From NCBI GenBank assembly GCA_965234685.1, contig OZ248539.1, positions 868,001-932,000 on the forward strand: DNA of 64,000 nucleotides, given 5' to 3'. Source of the stretch: Fimbriimonas planktonicus. Its GTDB lineage: Bacteria; Armatimonadota; Fimbriimonadia; Fimbriimonadales; Fimbriimonadaceae. The notes below the pieces were generated by a model. It was not told the DNA's origin. It ran no database searches and saw only the letters and a list, made by a program, of their open reading frames with translations. The position numbers and the translations under genes were made by a program. Every line of letters starts with the position of its first letter. Within the stretch, counting starts at the first letter, position 1. Positions 43,231 to 52,207 of this stretch are shown one piece after another.

Positions 43231-45270
43231 ATGAAGTTCACCTACTCCACGATGCGCGACTATGTCGCGACTTCCCTTAATGCCGAAGCCCTGGGCGACC
43301 TGCTCACGATGGCCGGCTTTGAGCTTGAGGGGATTGAAGAGGAAACTTCACAAGATCCGATTCTCGATGTCAAAGTGATGTCGAACCGCGGCGACGGGCT
43401 CAGCATTCTCGGCCTCGCTCGCGAAGTTCTTGCTAAGGACGCCGACAGCCAGCCGACCGAACTCTATCTTGCGGCCAAATCGGGCTTCCCAAACGTGGCT
43501 ACGTCTCGACCGGCGGAGGCTTTGGTCCGCATCGATTCGGCGTTATGCAATCGGTTCGCGTGTGTCACCGTCTCCGGCATCTCTAGTGCTGCCACTCCGG
43601 ACTGGATCAAGTATCGACTTGAGCGGATCGGAATGCGCTCGATCAGTCTGCTGGTCGACCTCACGAACTACGTGATGCTGGAAATCGGCCAGCCGCTCCA
43701 TGCCTACGACCTCGGAAAGCTCGGAAAAGAGATCGTCGTCCGGGAAGCGAGAGACGGAGAAACGATCAAAACTTTGGACGGCGTCGATCGCAATCTGACC
43801 GCAGGGCAGCTCATGATCTGCGACGCATCGCGCCCGGTCGGCGTGGCCGGGGTGATGGGCGGATTTGACACGGAAGTCGACGATTCGACAACCGCGATCC
43901 TTTTGGAATCAGCGCACTTCGTCAACACCTCCGTCCGCAAAACCCGAAAACAACTTGGCCTGAATACGGAAGCCAGCTACCGATTCGAGCGAAGCGTTGA
44001 TCCCAAGATCACGGATGTCGCGATTCGGCGATTCCTGCAACTGTTAACGTCCGTTCTTCCTGAAGTTTCCATCTCGGAACTGACTGATGTCGTTCGAAGT
44101 GAGCCCGCAGGAGTCTTTGTCGAACTTGAACTAGCCCGGGCCTCGCGACTTCTAGGGATGGAGATCACCCTTGAGGAAGCCAGCCGCTACCTTTCGGCGC
44201 TTGGTTTCGAAATCCTCGCCACCGAACCGCTCAAGGTGAAAGTCCCAAGTTGGCGACCTGATGTCGTGCGGGCAGAGGACGTCGTGGAAGAACTCGGAAG
44301 GGTCCATGGCTACGAACGCATTCCGGAAGAACTTCCCGTTGGGCACACCACGATGGGCGGCGTGCATGGCAAGTACCGACTCTCCGATGCCGTCGTCGAA
44401 GGCATGATTCGTCTCGGATACGTGCAGGCTGTCAGTCACACGTTACGATCGGAGCACCCTCTGGATGCCCCGACCGAACGCGTTGGCCCCCGAAACCCGG
44501 GCTCGCCGGAGTTGGCACTACTGCGCAACTCGCTCTTGCCGGGTCTGACGGAAGCGGCACTGCGCAATGGCGGCAAAGACGTGCACCTGTTCGAGGTTGG
44601 GAAGGTTTTCGAGAATGATGAAGATGGACATCGAGAACTAGCCTTTCTGGCTGTTCTCTCAACCGGCAGGCTCCAACCTGCAAATCGCGCGAGCGATCAG
44701 CCACCGGTTGCTGATTTCTATTCATTGAAGGCGGAACTGGAATCGGTGCTTCGAAGTGTTGGCATCACGGCACGGTTCACCGCAGACGAGTTACCTAACG
44801 AAGGCCGATTCCATCCAGGACGTCGGGCTTTAGTTTTTGACCGTGCGGGTGACTGCATCGGAGTGATGGGGCAAATTCATCCGCTCGTGGCCGAGGCCTC
44901 CGACTTGCCGGAAGCGACGTTCATCGCAGAAATTTGGCTTGATCCGGCCTTCCGAAACGCTCAAGAAAATCCGCAACTGAAATCAATTAGCCGCAACCCC
45001 GCGGTCAGTCGAGATATTGCGATTCTCATCGATAAGTCAGTGCCATTTGAGAAAATCCAAGCGGCGATCACTTCGGCACCGACCGATTTGCTTGAGAACT
45101 GCTGGCTCTTCGACGTGTACGAAGGCACCGGAATTCCAGAAGGAAAGCACAGCCTCGGCATCGGACTGCAGTTCCGAAAGATGGGCGCAAACCTTACGGA
45201 CGAGGAAGGGAACCAGGCGCGGGACGCAATCGTTGCGGCGATTGTTGAGTTGGGCGGGATACTGCGGTAA
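43231..45270 (+). CDS. pheT: Phenylalanine--tRNA ligase beta subunit, short form
   Basis: 679 residues, where 780-800 is usual. The text runs from TMAGFELEGIEEETSQ (about 40) straight into DPILDVKVMSNRGDGLSIL, so the roughly 115-residue tRNA-binding OB fold that follows in other PheT proteins is absent. The B3/B4 editing domain (MRSISLLVDLTNYVMLEIGQP) and B5 follow normally; the C-terminal FDX-ACB domain is complete (SRNPAVSRDIAILID). Should still work with PheS as such short PheT forms exist. The end overlaps the convergent membrane protein by 77 bases. Confidence 0.95.
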   Translation: MKFTYSTMRDYVATSLNAEALGDLLTMAGFELEGIEEETSQDPILDVKVMSNRGDGLSILGLAREVLAKDADSQPTELYLAAKSGFPNVATSRPAEALVRIDSALCNRFACVTVSGISSAATPDWIKYRLERIGMRSISLLVDLTNYVMLEIGQPLHAYDLGKLGKEIVVREARDGETIKTLDGVDRNLTAGQLMICDASRPVGVAGVMGGFDTEVDDSTTAILLESAHFVNTSVRKTRKQLGLNTEASYRFERSVDPKITDVAIRRFLQLLTSVLPEVSISELTDVVRSEPAGVFVELELARASRLLGMEITLEEASRYLSALGFEILATEPLKVKVPSWRPDVVRAEDVVEELGRVHGYERIPEELPVGHTTMGGVHGKYRLSDAVVEGMIRLGYVQAVSHTLRSEHPLDAPTERVGPRNPGSPELALLRNSLLPGLTEAALRNGGKDVHLFEVGKVFENDEDGHRELAFLAVLSTGRLQPANRASDQPPVADFYSLKAELESVLRSVGITARFTADELPNEGRFHPGRRALVFDRAGDCIGVMGQIHPLVAEASDLPEATFIAEIWLDPAFRNAQENPQLKSISRNPAVSRDIAILIDKSVPFEKIQAAITSAPTDLLENCWLFDVYEGTGIPEGKHSLGIGLQFRKMGANLTDEEGNQARDAIVAAIVELGGILR

Positions 45271-46555
45271 TCACCAGCGGCACCATCGCAACGTAAAGTC
45301 CGACAACCATCATCGAGCGAAGTGCAAGCGGCCAGAAGTGATAGTGGTCGAACTGCTGGAGCCAAGCCATTGGCAAGTACGCAAGTAGGCTCATGAGATA
45401 TCCGCCCGCACAGATGATCCACTGATTGCGGGCAGCGATGAAGGTGTTGATCTCAGAGGCCCAACGAATGATGTATGCCCAGGGGCTACCCGTGACCCAG
45501 ATTAAAGGGTCGCCCGTAACAATGATCCAGAACGTGCTATACCCGGCCGCGAATGGAGCGGCATATTCCAGCAACGAGATCAAAACTCCCTGTCCGAACC
45601 GCAGTTGCTGGTCCTGGTAACCCGAGTTCTCGGTCGGAAGAATCAGCCGTCGAAGCACCAGGTATCCGACAAGGAGCGCCCAATAAGCGCCTTGCCAGCC
45701 CCAACGAACCTTGAGCCGTTGCCAACGCAGAAGAATGGCCGTTCCAAGGAGTACCGCCGGAAGCATCACGGCTTGCTCGTAGCTGCCAAACGCCAGCGCG
45801 GCAGAAACGATGCTGAGCAACGCCCATCCAAGGCCGTTCTTAGCCGTAAACTTCTTGGTCCCACGGGTTGCTGGCGGGTCCAGCGGACCAGGTTCTGCCG
45901 GGGGCAATCGCTCCGCAGATAGCCGTTCGTACCGTGCGTATGCCGCCATTGCGATCAGGGCAAATACGGTCATGACGCTAGCCGTTCGGCCGGGAATCCA
46001 GCCAATCATGCGGTTCCACAGCGGGCTCGCTCCGAACGCGATGGTTTGTAGTCCCCACAAGGCTAGCGTGGCGGGAATGTATTGCCGGAAGGCAAAGCCA
46101 TGCCGGAATAGCCCAACGACCAAAACCAACATGGCCAAGTACGCCGGAATGACTCCGACAAGGCCGGTTCGATCATGGATGTAGAGCGTGAAGACCACTC
46201 CCGAAGCCATGGCGATGGGCAAGCTCGCGAAGAGCTCAAACGCCAGCCACACCAGCAGCAGCATGCTCGCGGTCACAAGAATCGCGTTTGTCCACCCGTA
46301 CACGGCCGCATTTGAACCGCCAATCGCGTTGTCAAGTTCGAAGAACAGCGTTGAAATCGGGCGGTAGAAATGGTTTTCCAGCGGCCAATCGCCAAAGAAC
46401 CAACGCGTTGGGTCTTTAACTTCGCGGATTTTGAGGAGCAGAACCTTCGTGTCGCTGTCTTGCAACAATGATGGGCTTGAGGCGTGAGACGCCAGGATGC
46501 TCCAACTCAAAAGAGCAAGCACCGCGAAAAGAAGAATTCGCGGTGACGCTTTCAT
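45194..46555 (-). CDS. Multi-pass membrane protein, glycosyltransferase-like
   Basis: 453 residues with about ten hydrophobic segments. The start (LLLKIREVKDPTRWFFGDWPLENHFYRP) resembles the first loop of GT39/GT83-type membrane transferases, with DSDT and the acidic/aromatic positions that bind the lipid-linked donor. No exact family is assigned. A soluble loop near residues 215-240 has PAEPGPLDPPATRGTKK. It ends a minus-strand operon with trxB and the metalloprotease-like gene, and its last 77 bases overlap the 3' end of pheT. Confidence 0.72.
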   Translation of the reverse strand: MKASPRILLFAVLALLSWSILASHASSPSLLQDSDTKVLLLKIREVKDPTRWFFGDWPLENHFYRPISTLFFELDNAIGGSNAAVYGWTNAILVTASMLLLVWLAFELFASLPIAMASGVVFTLYIHDRTGLVGVIPAYLAMLVLVVGLFRHGFAFRQYIPATLALWGLQTIAFGASPLWNRMIGWIPGRTASVMTVFALIAMAAYARYERLSAERLPPAEPGPLDPPATRGTKKFTAKNGLGWALLSIVSAALAFGSYEQAVMLPAVLLGTAILLRWQRLKVRWGWQGAYWALLVGYLVLRRLILPTENSGYQDQQLRFGQGVLISLLEYAAPFAAGYSTFWIIVTGDPLIWVTGSPWAYIIRWASEINTFIAARNQWIICAGGYLMSLLAYLPMAWLQQFDHYHFWPLALRSMMVVGLYVAMVPLVITAVSRPTQQSPQRLRPAPGSLPRP

Positions 46556-46578
46556 GCGCTTGGTTGTACCGTGCAGAA

Positions 46579-47700
46579 CTACTGATCAGCACGAACCGAG
46601 CGGATCACCATCGGCTTCTCCGTGATTCGAACCTGAACCCAACCCGGCTTCTTGGCCAGAATCGCCGACCCGGTGAGGTTGGAAGTGCTCACTGGCACCC
46701 ACACCGTCCGTCCGGCCCATTCCTTTGGAAAATTCAGGGTGGCGTTCGGTACTTCTTCGACGGCGGTCATTACCGCGTCCAAGAAGGTTTCTGGCTTGGT
46801 CATGTCGGTAAACCGATAAGCGCGCGAAAGCACGTTGTGGCCGTAGATCTGGTCAACGTAGAGGGCGAGGCCCAAGTACATGTCCATTGCCAGCTTGCCG
46901 CCGGCGCTAATTTTGTTCGCTGGGCCGTTTGTAGCGGCGCTTGAAACGATCGGATCAACGTTCGCCTTCACCCATTTATCGAGTCCTTGTAGGTCGGCTC
47001 CCATCACGTCTGGCGCGCCATATCGCCCGGCCGCCATCTCATCTCGGATATGCCGTAAGTACAGCTTCTCGCCCAAGTAGCCGTTGGACCAGTCCTCTGG
47101 TGCCGTGAAAACTCCAACCGGTGGAAGCATCGCATGGCCGTATTCGTGGGCGATCTCGCGTGCTTTCTCGACTGGATCGGTGAAGCTCGCGAGGTCATAG
47201 ATGTAGATCGTGTTGACCTTGATGTTGCGACCGCCGCGATAGTCCTCGTCGAACAGCTGCTCGCCCCCGGCCTTGCCGCCCCAGCAGAGATAGACGTCAA
47301 CGATCCCATTGTTCAGGGCACCCGAGTGGTCCATTTTGAGGCTCTGGAAACTGAAATCCCAAAGCCGCATAAGCATCTTGCCAACATCGAGTGCGGAATC
47401 GTTTTTCGAAGCTCTCTGCTGGCTAAAGATAGAGAACCGCAAGGTGAGGTTGTTGTTCACCGAAGGGTGAACGCCGTAGCCACCGGTGATCCAGTCGAAC
47501 TCCCACTGCAAGGGCGGATCGCCAAACTTCTTCGGCGATCGCTTTGGCGGGTCCATTCGCTTGTCAAAAGCGAAAACGCTCAGCCGGGAATCGTTCGTCC
47601 CCGGCTGAAGCAGGCGGTATTCCGTGTAGGTCGTTTTGGGGTCTTGCGGTTTCTGATTCACCGCTTGCGCCAACGCGAGATAACACAGAACGCCGGTCAT
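46579..47700 (-). CDS. Putative secreted zinc metalloprotease (HExxH)
   Basis: 373 residues with a short hydrophobic start (MTGVLCYLALAQA) that probably is a signal peptide. The centre contains AREIAHEYGHAMLPP, the HExxH zinc-protease signature with two His and a catalytic Glu. Around it are IYIYDLASFTDP and the region GYLGEKLYLRHIRDE, where a third zinc ligand could sit. The rest is not like a known family. Its gene lies two bases after the trxB stop, which ties its expression to thioredoxin reductase. Confidence 0.72.
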   Translation of the reverse strand: MTGVLCYLALAQAVNQKPQDPKTTYTEYRLLQPGTNDSRLSVFAFDKRMDPPKRSPKKFGDPPLQWEFDWITGGYGVHPSVNNNLTLRFSIFSQQRASKNDSALDVGKMLMRLWDFSFQSLKMDHSGALNNGIVDVYLCWGGKAGGEQLFDEDYRGGRNIKVNTIYIYDLASFTDPVEKAREIAHEYGHAMLPPVGVFTAPEDWSNGYLGEKLYLRHIRDEMAAGRYGAPDVMGADLQGLDKWVKANVDPIVSSAATNGPANKISAGGKLAMDMYLGLALYVDQIYGHNVLSRAYRFTDMTKPETFLDAVMTAVEEVPNATLNFPKEWAGRTVWVPVSTSNLTGSAILAKKPGWVQVRITEKPMVIRSVRADQ

Positions 47701-47702
47701 GA

Positions 47703-48632
47703 CTAGTGCAGCCCTGCCAAGAAGCGCTCAGCTTCGATTGCAGCCATGCAGCCCGAACCGGCAGCGGTGATGGCTTGGCGATAGACGCTGTCTTGAACGT
47801 CGCCAGCGGCAAACACGCCGGGGATCTTGGTGCGGGTGCTATCAGGCATGGTGATCAAGTAGCCAGCCTCGTCCATATCAAGAACCCCGGTGAACAGCGA
47901 ACTGTTCGGCTGGTGTCCGATCGCGATGAACAAGCCGTCAACTTCCATCTGACGAATGTCACTGGTGACCGTATCTTGCAAAGTGATCGATTTCAGCTTT
48001 TTGTGCGGTTCCATCTCGCCGTGGATTTCGGTCACGGCCGTATTCCAGTGAATCTTGATTTTCGGGTGCTCTAGCACGCGTTCCTGCATGATCTTGCTGG
48101 CGCGGAAGCTATCGCGTCGGTGCAGAACGTGGACCTCCGAAGCGTGGCGCGTTAAGAAGAGGGCCTCTTCCATCGCAGTGTCACCGCCACCGACAATGGC
48201 GACCTTCTTGTTTCGGAAGAAGAACCCGTCGCAGGTCGCACATGCACTCACACCGTATCCGCCGAAGGTGACTTCACCTTCCAGCCCGAGCCACTTTGCG
48301 CTTGCCCCGGTGCAGATAATGATCGACTTGGCTTCGTGAAGTTCCTCGCCCACCCAGACTTTGAAGGTCGGGCCGGTCAGGTCAACCTTGTCAACGTTGA
48401 TATCCCGAATGTCGGTACCAAAGCGAGCGGCCTGCTCACGGAACAGCTCCATGATTTCTGGTCCCATGATGCCCTTGGGAAAGCCAGGATAGTTCTCGAC
48501 GTCCGTGGTGATCATGAGCTGACCGCCAGGCTGCCAACCCGCGAAGAGAAGAGGTTTCAGATCGGCCCGCGCGGCGTAAAGAGCGGCGGTGTATCCCGCA
48601 GGGCCAGAGCCAATGATAATCACATTTTCCAT
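47703..48632 (-). CDS. trxB: Thioredoxin reductase
   Basis: FAD flavoprotein of about 309 residues that passes electrons from NADPH to thioredoxin. FAD site GSGPAGYTAALYAAR at the start, redox pair in SACATCDG, NADPH site VGGGDTAMEEALFL and the C-terminal FAAGDVQDSVYRQAITAAGSG. The start was set at MENVIII; the 41 residues that could be read upstream have no matching family feature. First gene of an operon with the metalloprotease-like and membrane genes; no thioredoxin gene is beside it. Confidence 0.96.
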   Translation of the reverse strand: MENVIIIGSGPAGYTAALYAARADLKPLLFAGWQPGGQLMITTDVENYPGFPKGIMGPEIMELFREQAARFGTDIRDINVDKVDLTGPTFKVWVGEELHEAKSIIICTGASAKWLGLEGEVTFGGYGVSACATCDGFFFRNKKVAIVGGGDTAMEEALFLTRHASEVHVLHRRDSFRASKIMQERVLEHPKIKIHWNTAVTEIHGEMEPHKKLKSITLQDTVTSDIRQMEVDGLFIAIGHQPNSSLFTGVLDMDEAGYLITMPDSTRTKIPGVFAAGDVQDSVYRQAITAAGSGCMAAIEAERFLAGLH

Positions 48633-48801
48633 TCTTATAAAGACCAATACGTAGTCTACCGACCGGGTTCCTGTCCCCTCTTGTCGCGGCCAGAAAGGGA
48701 TACAAGTTTTGGCGGCTAGAGGGACATTTGAAACGTCACTCAATTTGCGGCCCAAGAACGGCGTGGAAGCGCCAAGCGAGGGCTAGGTAAAGGGGGCGAT
48801 T

Positions 48802-49086
48802 TTGGAAGATTCACCGGAAAAGGGTCCTATTGATGTCTACGATGTGATTGGCATGATGCTGCAGCAGTCGATTGAACTGTCGTGGCAAAAGCTTGGGTTG
48901 CAACCCGACTTTATGACCGGTCGGATAGAACCGGATCTTGCGCAGGCGAAGGTTATGATCGACGTCGCTTCGCAACTCGCCGATGCCGCGATCCCGCAGC
49001 TCGACGATGCCGACCGGCGAACGGTACAAAACTCCATCCGAGACCTGAAAGTGAACTACGTCCAGCGCGTCGGGGCTCAGTCATGA
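48802..49086 (+). CDS. DUF1844-type small protein
   Basis: 94 residues: IDVYDVIGMMLQQSIELSW, then AKVMIDVASQLADAAIPQLDDADRRTVQNSIRDLKVNY holds the DUF1844 pattern (VMIDVASQLADAA, NSIRDLKVNY). Mostly helical, cytoplasmic, function unknown. TTG start after an AGGGGGCGA ribosome-binding site. It overlaps the next gene (ATGA), first of three coupled genes. Confidence 0.8.
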   Translation: MEDSPEKGPIDVYDVIGMMLQQSIELSWQKLGLQPDFMTGRIEPDLAQAKVMIDVASQLADAAIPQLDDADRRTVQNSIRDLKVNYVQRVGAQS

Positions 49087-49478
49087 AAGACTCGTCCCGA
49101 CCTTCCACCCGGCCCATCGTTTGCCGAAACCGCGTGAAGCAACGAACCGATGAGCTGGCTAGCTTCCGACGAGCGTACGAGGCATACCGCCAAGCGATCG
49201 AAGATATCCTTCGGTACGGACCGGTTGGAGTCATCGAAGCGGAATTTCGGGCCGTGCGTTCGAAGTATCGCGGAGAATACGAACCAGTTGCCGAATATCT
49301 GCGGTCGTACACCGCAGTAACCGGCATCGAGGACTTTGAGGCTTTGGGGAATTTTGGCGCTTTGCGAGATACAAGACTGCGGGATACCGCCGAGTTGATG
49401 AACGTCCTCTATCGCACTGAGCAAGCGATCACGCTGTACGGCCAGCATTTGCGGGAGCTTGCGCGCGCGGTCGGATGA
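49083..49478 (+). CDS. Hypothetical helical protein
   Basis: 131 residues with no family I recognise. The start is fixed by an ATGA overlap with the DUF1844 gene. It is charged and helical: RVKQRTDELASFRRAYEAYR, then VIEAEFRAVRSKYRGEYEP and ELMNVLYRTEQAITLYGQHL. No signal peptide. The stop again overlaps the next start by ATGA, so it is made in step with both neighbours. Function unknown. Confidence 0.72.
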   Translation: MKDSSRPSTRPIVCRNRVKQRTDELASFRRAYEAYRQAIEDILRYGPVGVIEAEFRAVRSKYRGEYEPVAEYLRSYTAVTGIEDFEALGNFGALRDTRLRDTAELMNVLYRTEQAITLYGQHLRELARAVG

Positions 49479-50407
49479 GAATCCCGCTCGCCTCTGCACC
49501 GTTTCCCGAACTGGCCGAACTCTGGAATCAGTTCTATCCCGCGCGATATCGCGTTTCGCCCGAACTTTTGAAGCAGAAGTCGGTCGATTGCCCGGTGTTT
49601 GACTGGGGGGCGTCGTCGATCTATGTCCGGGACGAGCGAGTGATCGGGTTTGCCTTCGTAAAGCGACCGTCGGCATCTCTGTACCGAGTCAACGACATCG
49701 ATCAGTACCACCTAAGTGCCGTTGCGTACTCCGAGCCGGGAGTCTGCGGGGATTTGCTCAGTGATGTTCGGCAGCTTTTGACCGATCGCGGCGCGACCCG
49801 GTTGGTGTTTGGACAGGACAACAATCACTTCTTTCCCGGATGTCCGCAAGATTTTCCAAAACTCAAAGAGTTCTTGGAAATCGAAGGATTTACGGAGCAT
49901 GGACTTCAGGTCGACATGGAGCGCGACCTTTCTGACTTTACGTACTCTGGTCCTTCCCACGAGGGTGATCGAGTCGAAGTTTTGTCAAAGCCTGAGATCG
50001 CGGAGCTGGAAGGGTTTCTGCAACGAGAATTTCCCGGTCGCTGGCATTACGACGCCCTGACGAAAGTCCGCCAAGAAGGGCCGGAGTGCGTGGCCGTGCT
50101 CCGCTGCGGTCAAAGAATTGAGGGGTTTGCCTTAATTCAGGACTCAAGTAATCGGTATCCGATCGGTGGCGCCGTTTGGCATGCCGACCTCGGTCCGAGT
50201 TGGGGTTCTCTCGGACCGATTGGCGTTTCGATGGCCGTTCGGGGTTCGGGCCGCGGAGGGTATCTGCTCGGATCGGCGCTTCAAATTTTACGGGACCGAG
50301 GGTGCCAGCGCACCATCATCGACTGGACCACGCTCACCGATTTCTATGGCAAGTTCGGGTTCGAAGTTTCGCGGAGTTACGCTTCGATGAGCCTGAGGCT
50401 TGGCTAG
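49475..50407 (+). CDS. GNAT-family acetyltransferase (two-domain)
   Basis: 310 residues with two GNAT-like halves. The second is complete, with GPIGVSMAVRGSGRGGYLLG as the acetyl-CoA-binding loop (core VSMAVRGSGRGGYL) and TDFYGKFGFEVSRSYASM as the final strands. The first half has ASSIYVRDERVIGFAFVKR and RGATRLVFGQDNNHFFPG, a looser copy. This two-domain form resembles mycothiol-synthase-type and other GNAT proteins. Substrate unknown; it ends the coupled trio. Confidence 0.85.
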   Translation: MRIPLASAPFPELAELWNQFYPARYRVSPELLKQKSVDCPVFDWGASSIYVRDERVIGFAFVKRPSASLYRVNDIDQYHLSAVAYSEPGVCGDLLSDVRQLLTDRGATRLVFGQDNNHFFPGCPQDFPKLKEFLEIEGFTEHGLQVDMERDLSDFTYSGPSHEGDRVEVLSKPEIAELEGFLQREFPGRWHYDALTKVRQEGPECVAVLRCGQRIEGFALIQDSSNRYPIGGAVWHADLGPSWGSLGPIGVSMAVRGSGRGGYLLGSALQILRDRGCQRTIIDWTTLTDFYGKFGFEVSRSYASMSLRLG

Positions 50408-50468
50408 CGCGCCGTCGCATTTTGGCCGGATTTGACTGGCGATTGGATTGGAGCTAAAATTCAATGTG

Positions 50469-52145
50469 ATGTATGTTGGGGCCTGGTTGCTTCTCGCCGC
50501 GCAAGGCAGTCTTGTGGATGGCGTTTGGTCGGTGGCCAATCGCTACCCGGTTGCGGCTGCGAAAGTAGCCCGGGATAGCGCGTGGGCACTGCCAAGCGAG
50601 GGCCCAGGCATCAAGTTTTCGCGGCTCCAAGCAAAGGTCCGAGTTGAAGAGGGCCAAACTTTCGGCTTCATTCCATCTTCCGTTGCGGCAAACGGCCCGA
50701 GGTACGTGATAGGCGTTCAACCTGGAGCCAGAAATGTCGTGATTTACGAAATGCCTTGGCAAGGCACGGTTTGGAAGAACATTTCTGCTCCCACGCTGGC
50801 CTACGGGAAAGAGTCTCTGATCGATGCTTCGCTAGTCCAACTGTCATCAACTCGCAGTCGACTGAAGATCAAAGTCGATGGCGGAGCCGAACAAAACGTT
50901 GATCTACCTTCCACCCTCGCGAGTTTCCAGGAGCCTGCTGCATTTGCCTATGATTCGAAAGGCTCGCTAACTTCGTTCACTGCGTTTATCAAACGCGGCC
51001 CATTGGATCGCCAGGAGCTGCCGATGGCTTTACTTCCTTCCAAGCTTCCAAGTTATGTCCCGACCGGACCAACTTTGGACAGCGAGCCGGGATTCTCAAA
51101 CTTCGTCGCGATCGTGAAAACCGAACTCGAGAAGTCACGCGCGAAGTTCAATCTTCCTGGAGCTACTTGCGCAGTGGTGGTGGACGACAAGATTGTTTGC
51201 TCCGCCGCGACCGGCGTCCGCCGAGTCGGTAGTCCAACGCTAGTCACCCTTAATGACCTGTTTCACCTCGGCTCGAACACAAAGTCGATGACGGCGACGT
51301 TGCTTGGCAAGTACGTTGACGCAGGTCGGATCAAATTCTCCGACACACTCGCCGTCTTGCTCCCCGATCTGGAAAGCGCCATGCACCCTTCCACCAAGCA
51401 GATCACCTTGTTCAATCTGCTCCATGCCAGTTCTGGAATCCCTGGGGACACAAGCTATCCAGATTACGCCGGCACCTCGCTCATGGCCCTTCGGACTGAA
51501 GCGGTGAGAAAGGCAGTAGGCAAAGCCCCAACCTTCGCGCAGGGCACTCAGTTCCAGTATCAGAACATGAATTTCGTGATTGCCGGAGCAATCTTGGATC
51601 GCCTGTCCGCCGAGCCTTGGGAGCAATCGATCAAAAAGCGTTTGTTCCAGCCCATCGGGGCCAACTCGGTTGGGTACGGCCCGATGGGCCTACCAGGCAC
51701 CTTGCTCGGGCCCTATGGTCACCGCTTTGTCAACCAAGCGTATGAGCCGGCATGGGCTGATAACCAGGGTTGGGGGAACCCGGCAGGTGGCCTGCAAATG
51801 ACGGTTACCGACTTTGCTCGATTTGCCCGATTACACCTGCGGGCCGAAATGGGTTATCCGACGTTGCTAACCGGGCCGACCTTCAAAACTCTACACACGC
51901 CGCACAACGGCTATGGCATGGGCTGGGCGGTTGGCGGGCCCTATCCTACCGGTGAATACGACCTGAGCCACGGCGGATCGAACACCTTAAACTCGGCCGA
52001 CATGTTTATTCGCCCGGTGCGCGGAGTTGCGGTCGTCGCGATGACCAACGCGAGCCCTTACGACGGCGGGAAAGGCGGCGAGTTCATCAACGATTTTATG
52101 AGCCGGATGTACGACGTTGTGATTCCCCAGCAGTTAGGTCGCTAG
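50469..52145 (+). CDS. Secreted serine hydrolase (beta-lactamase/class C-like)
   Basis: About 558 residues. A short hydrophobic start (MYVGAWLLLAAQG) probably targets it outside. The N-terminal 200 residues are a beta-rich region (SLIDASLVQLSSTRSRLKIKV part of it) and the rest is a serine beta-lactamase-like/transpeptidase fold: SxxK in LGSNTKSMT (Ser and Lys), YxN-type site in FQYQNMNFV and the third box in DLSHGGSN. Members include D-aminopeptidases and esterases, and not only beta-lactamases. ATG at 50469 was preferred over TTG at 50448. Confidence 0.85.
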   Translation: MYVGAWLLLAAQGSLVDGVWSVANRYPVAAAKVARDSAWALPSEGPGIKFSRLQAKVRVEEGQTFGFIPSSVAANGPRYVIGVQPGARNVVIYEMPWQGTVWKNISAPTLAYGKESLIDASLVQLSSTRSRLKIKVDGGAEQNVDLPSTLASFQEPAAFAYDSKGSLTSFTAFIKRGPLDRQELPMALLPSKLPSYVPTGPTLDSEPGFSNFVAIVKTELEKSRAKFNLPGATCAVVVDDKIVCSAATGVRRVGSPTLVTLNDLFHLGSNTKSMTATLLGKYVDAGRIKFSDTLAVLLPDLESAMHPSTKQITLFNLLHASSGIPGDTSYPDYAGTSLMALRTEAVRKAVGKAPTFAQGTQFQYQNMNFVIAGAILDRLSAEPWEQSIKKRLFQPIGANSVGYGPMGLPGTLLGPYGHRFVNQAYEPAWADNQGWGNPAGGLQMTVTDFARFARLHLRAEMGYPTLLTGPTFKTLHTPHNGYGMGWAVGGPYPTGEYDLSHGGSNTLNSADMFIRPVRGVAVVAMTNASPYDGGKGGEFINDFMSRMYDVVIPQQLGR

Positions 52146-52207
52146 CGGCGATCCGGAATGAGGCTTAGCCCAGGCGCTCCTTCTGCTTGGCGACATCATG
52201 AGAGTGG

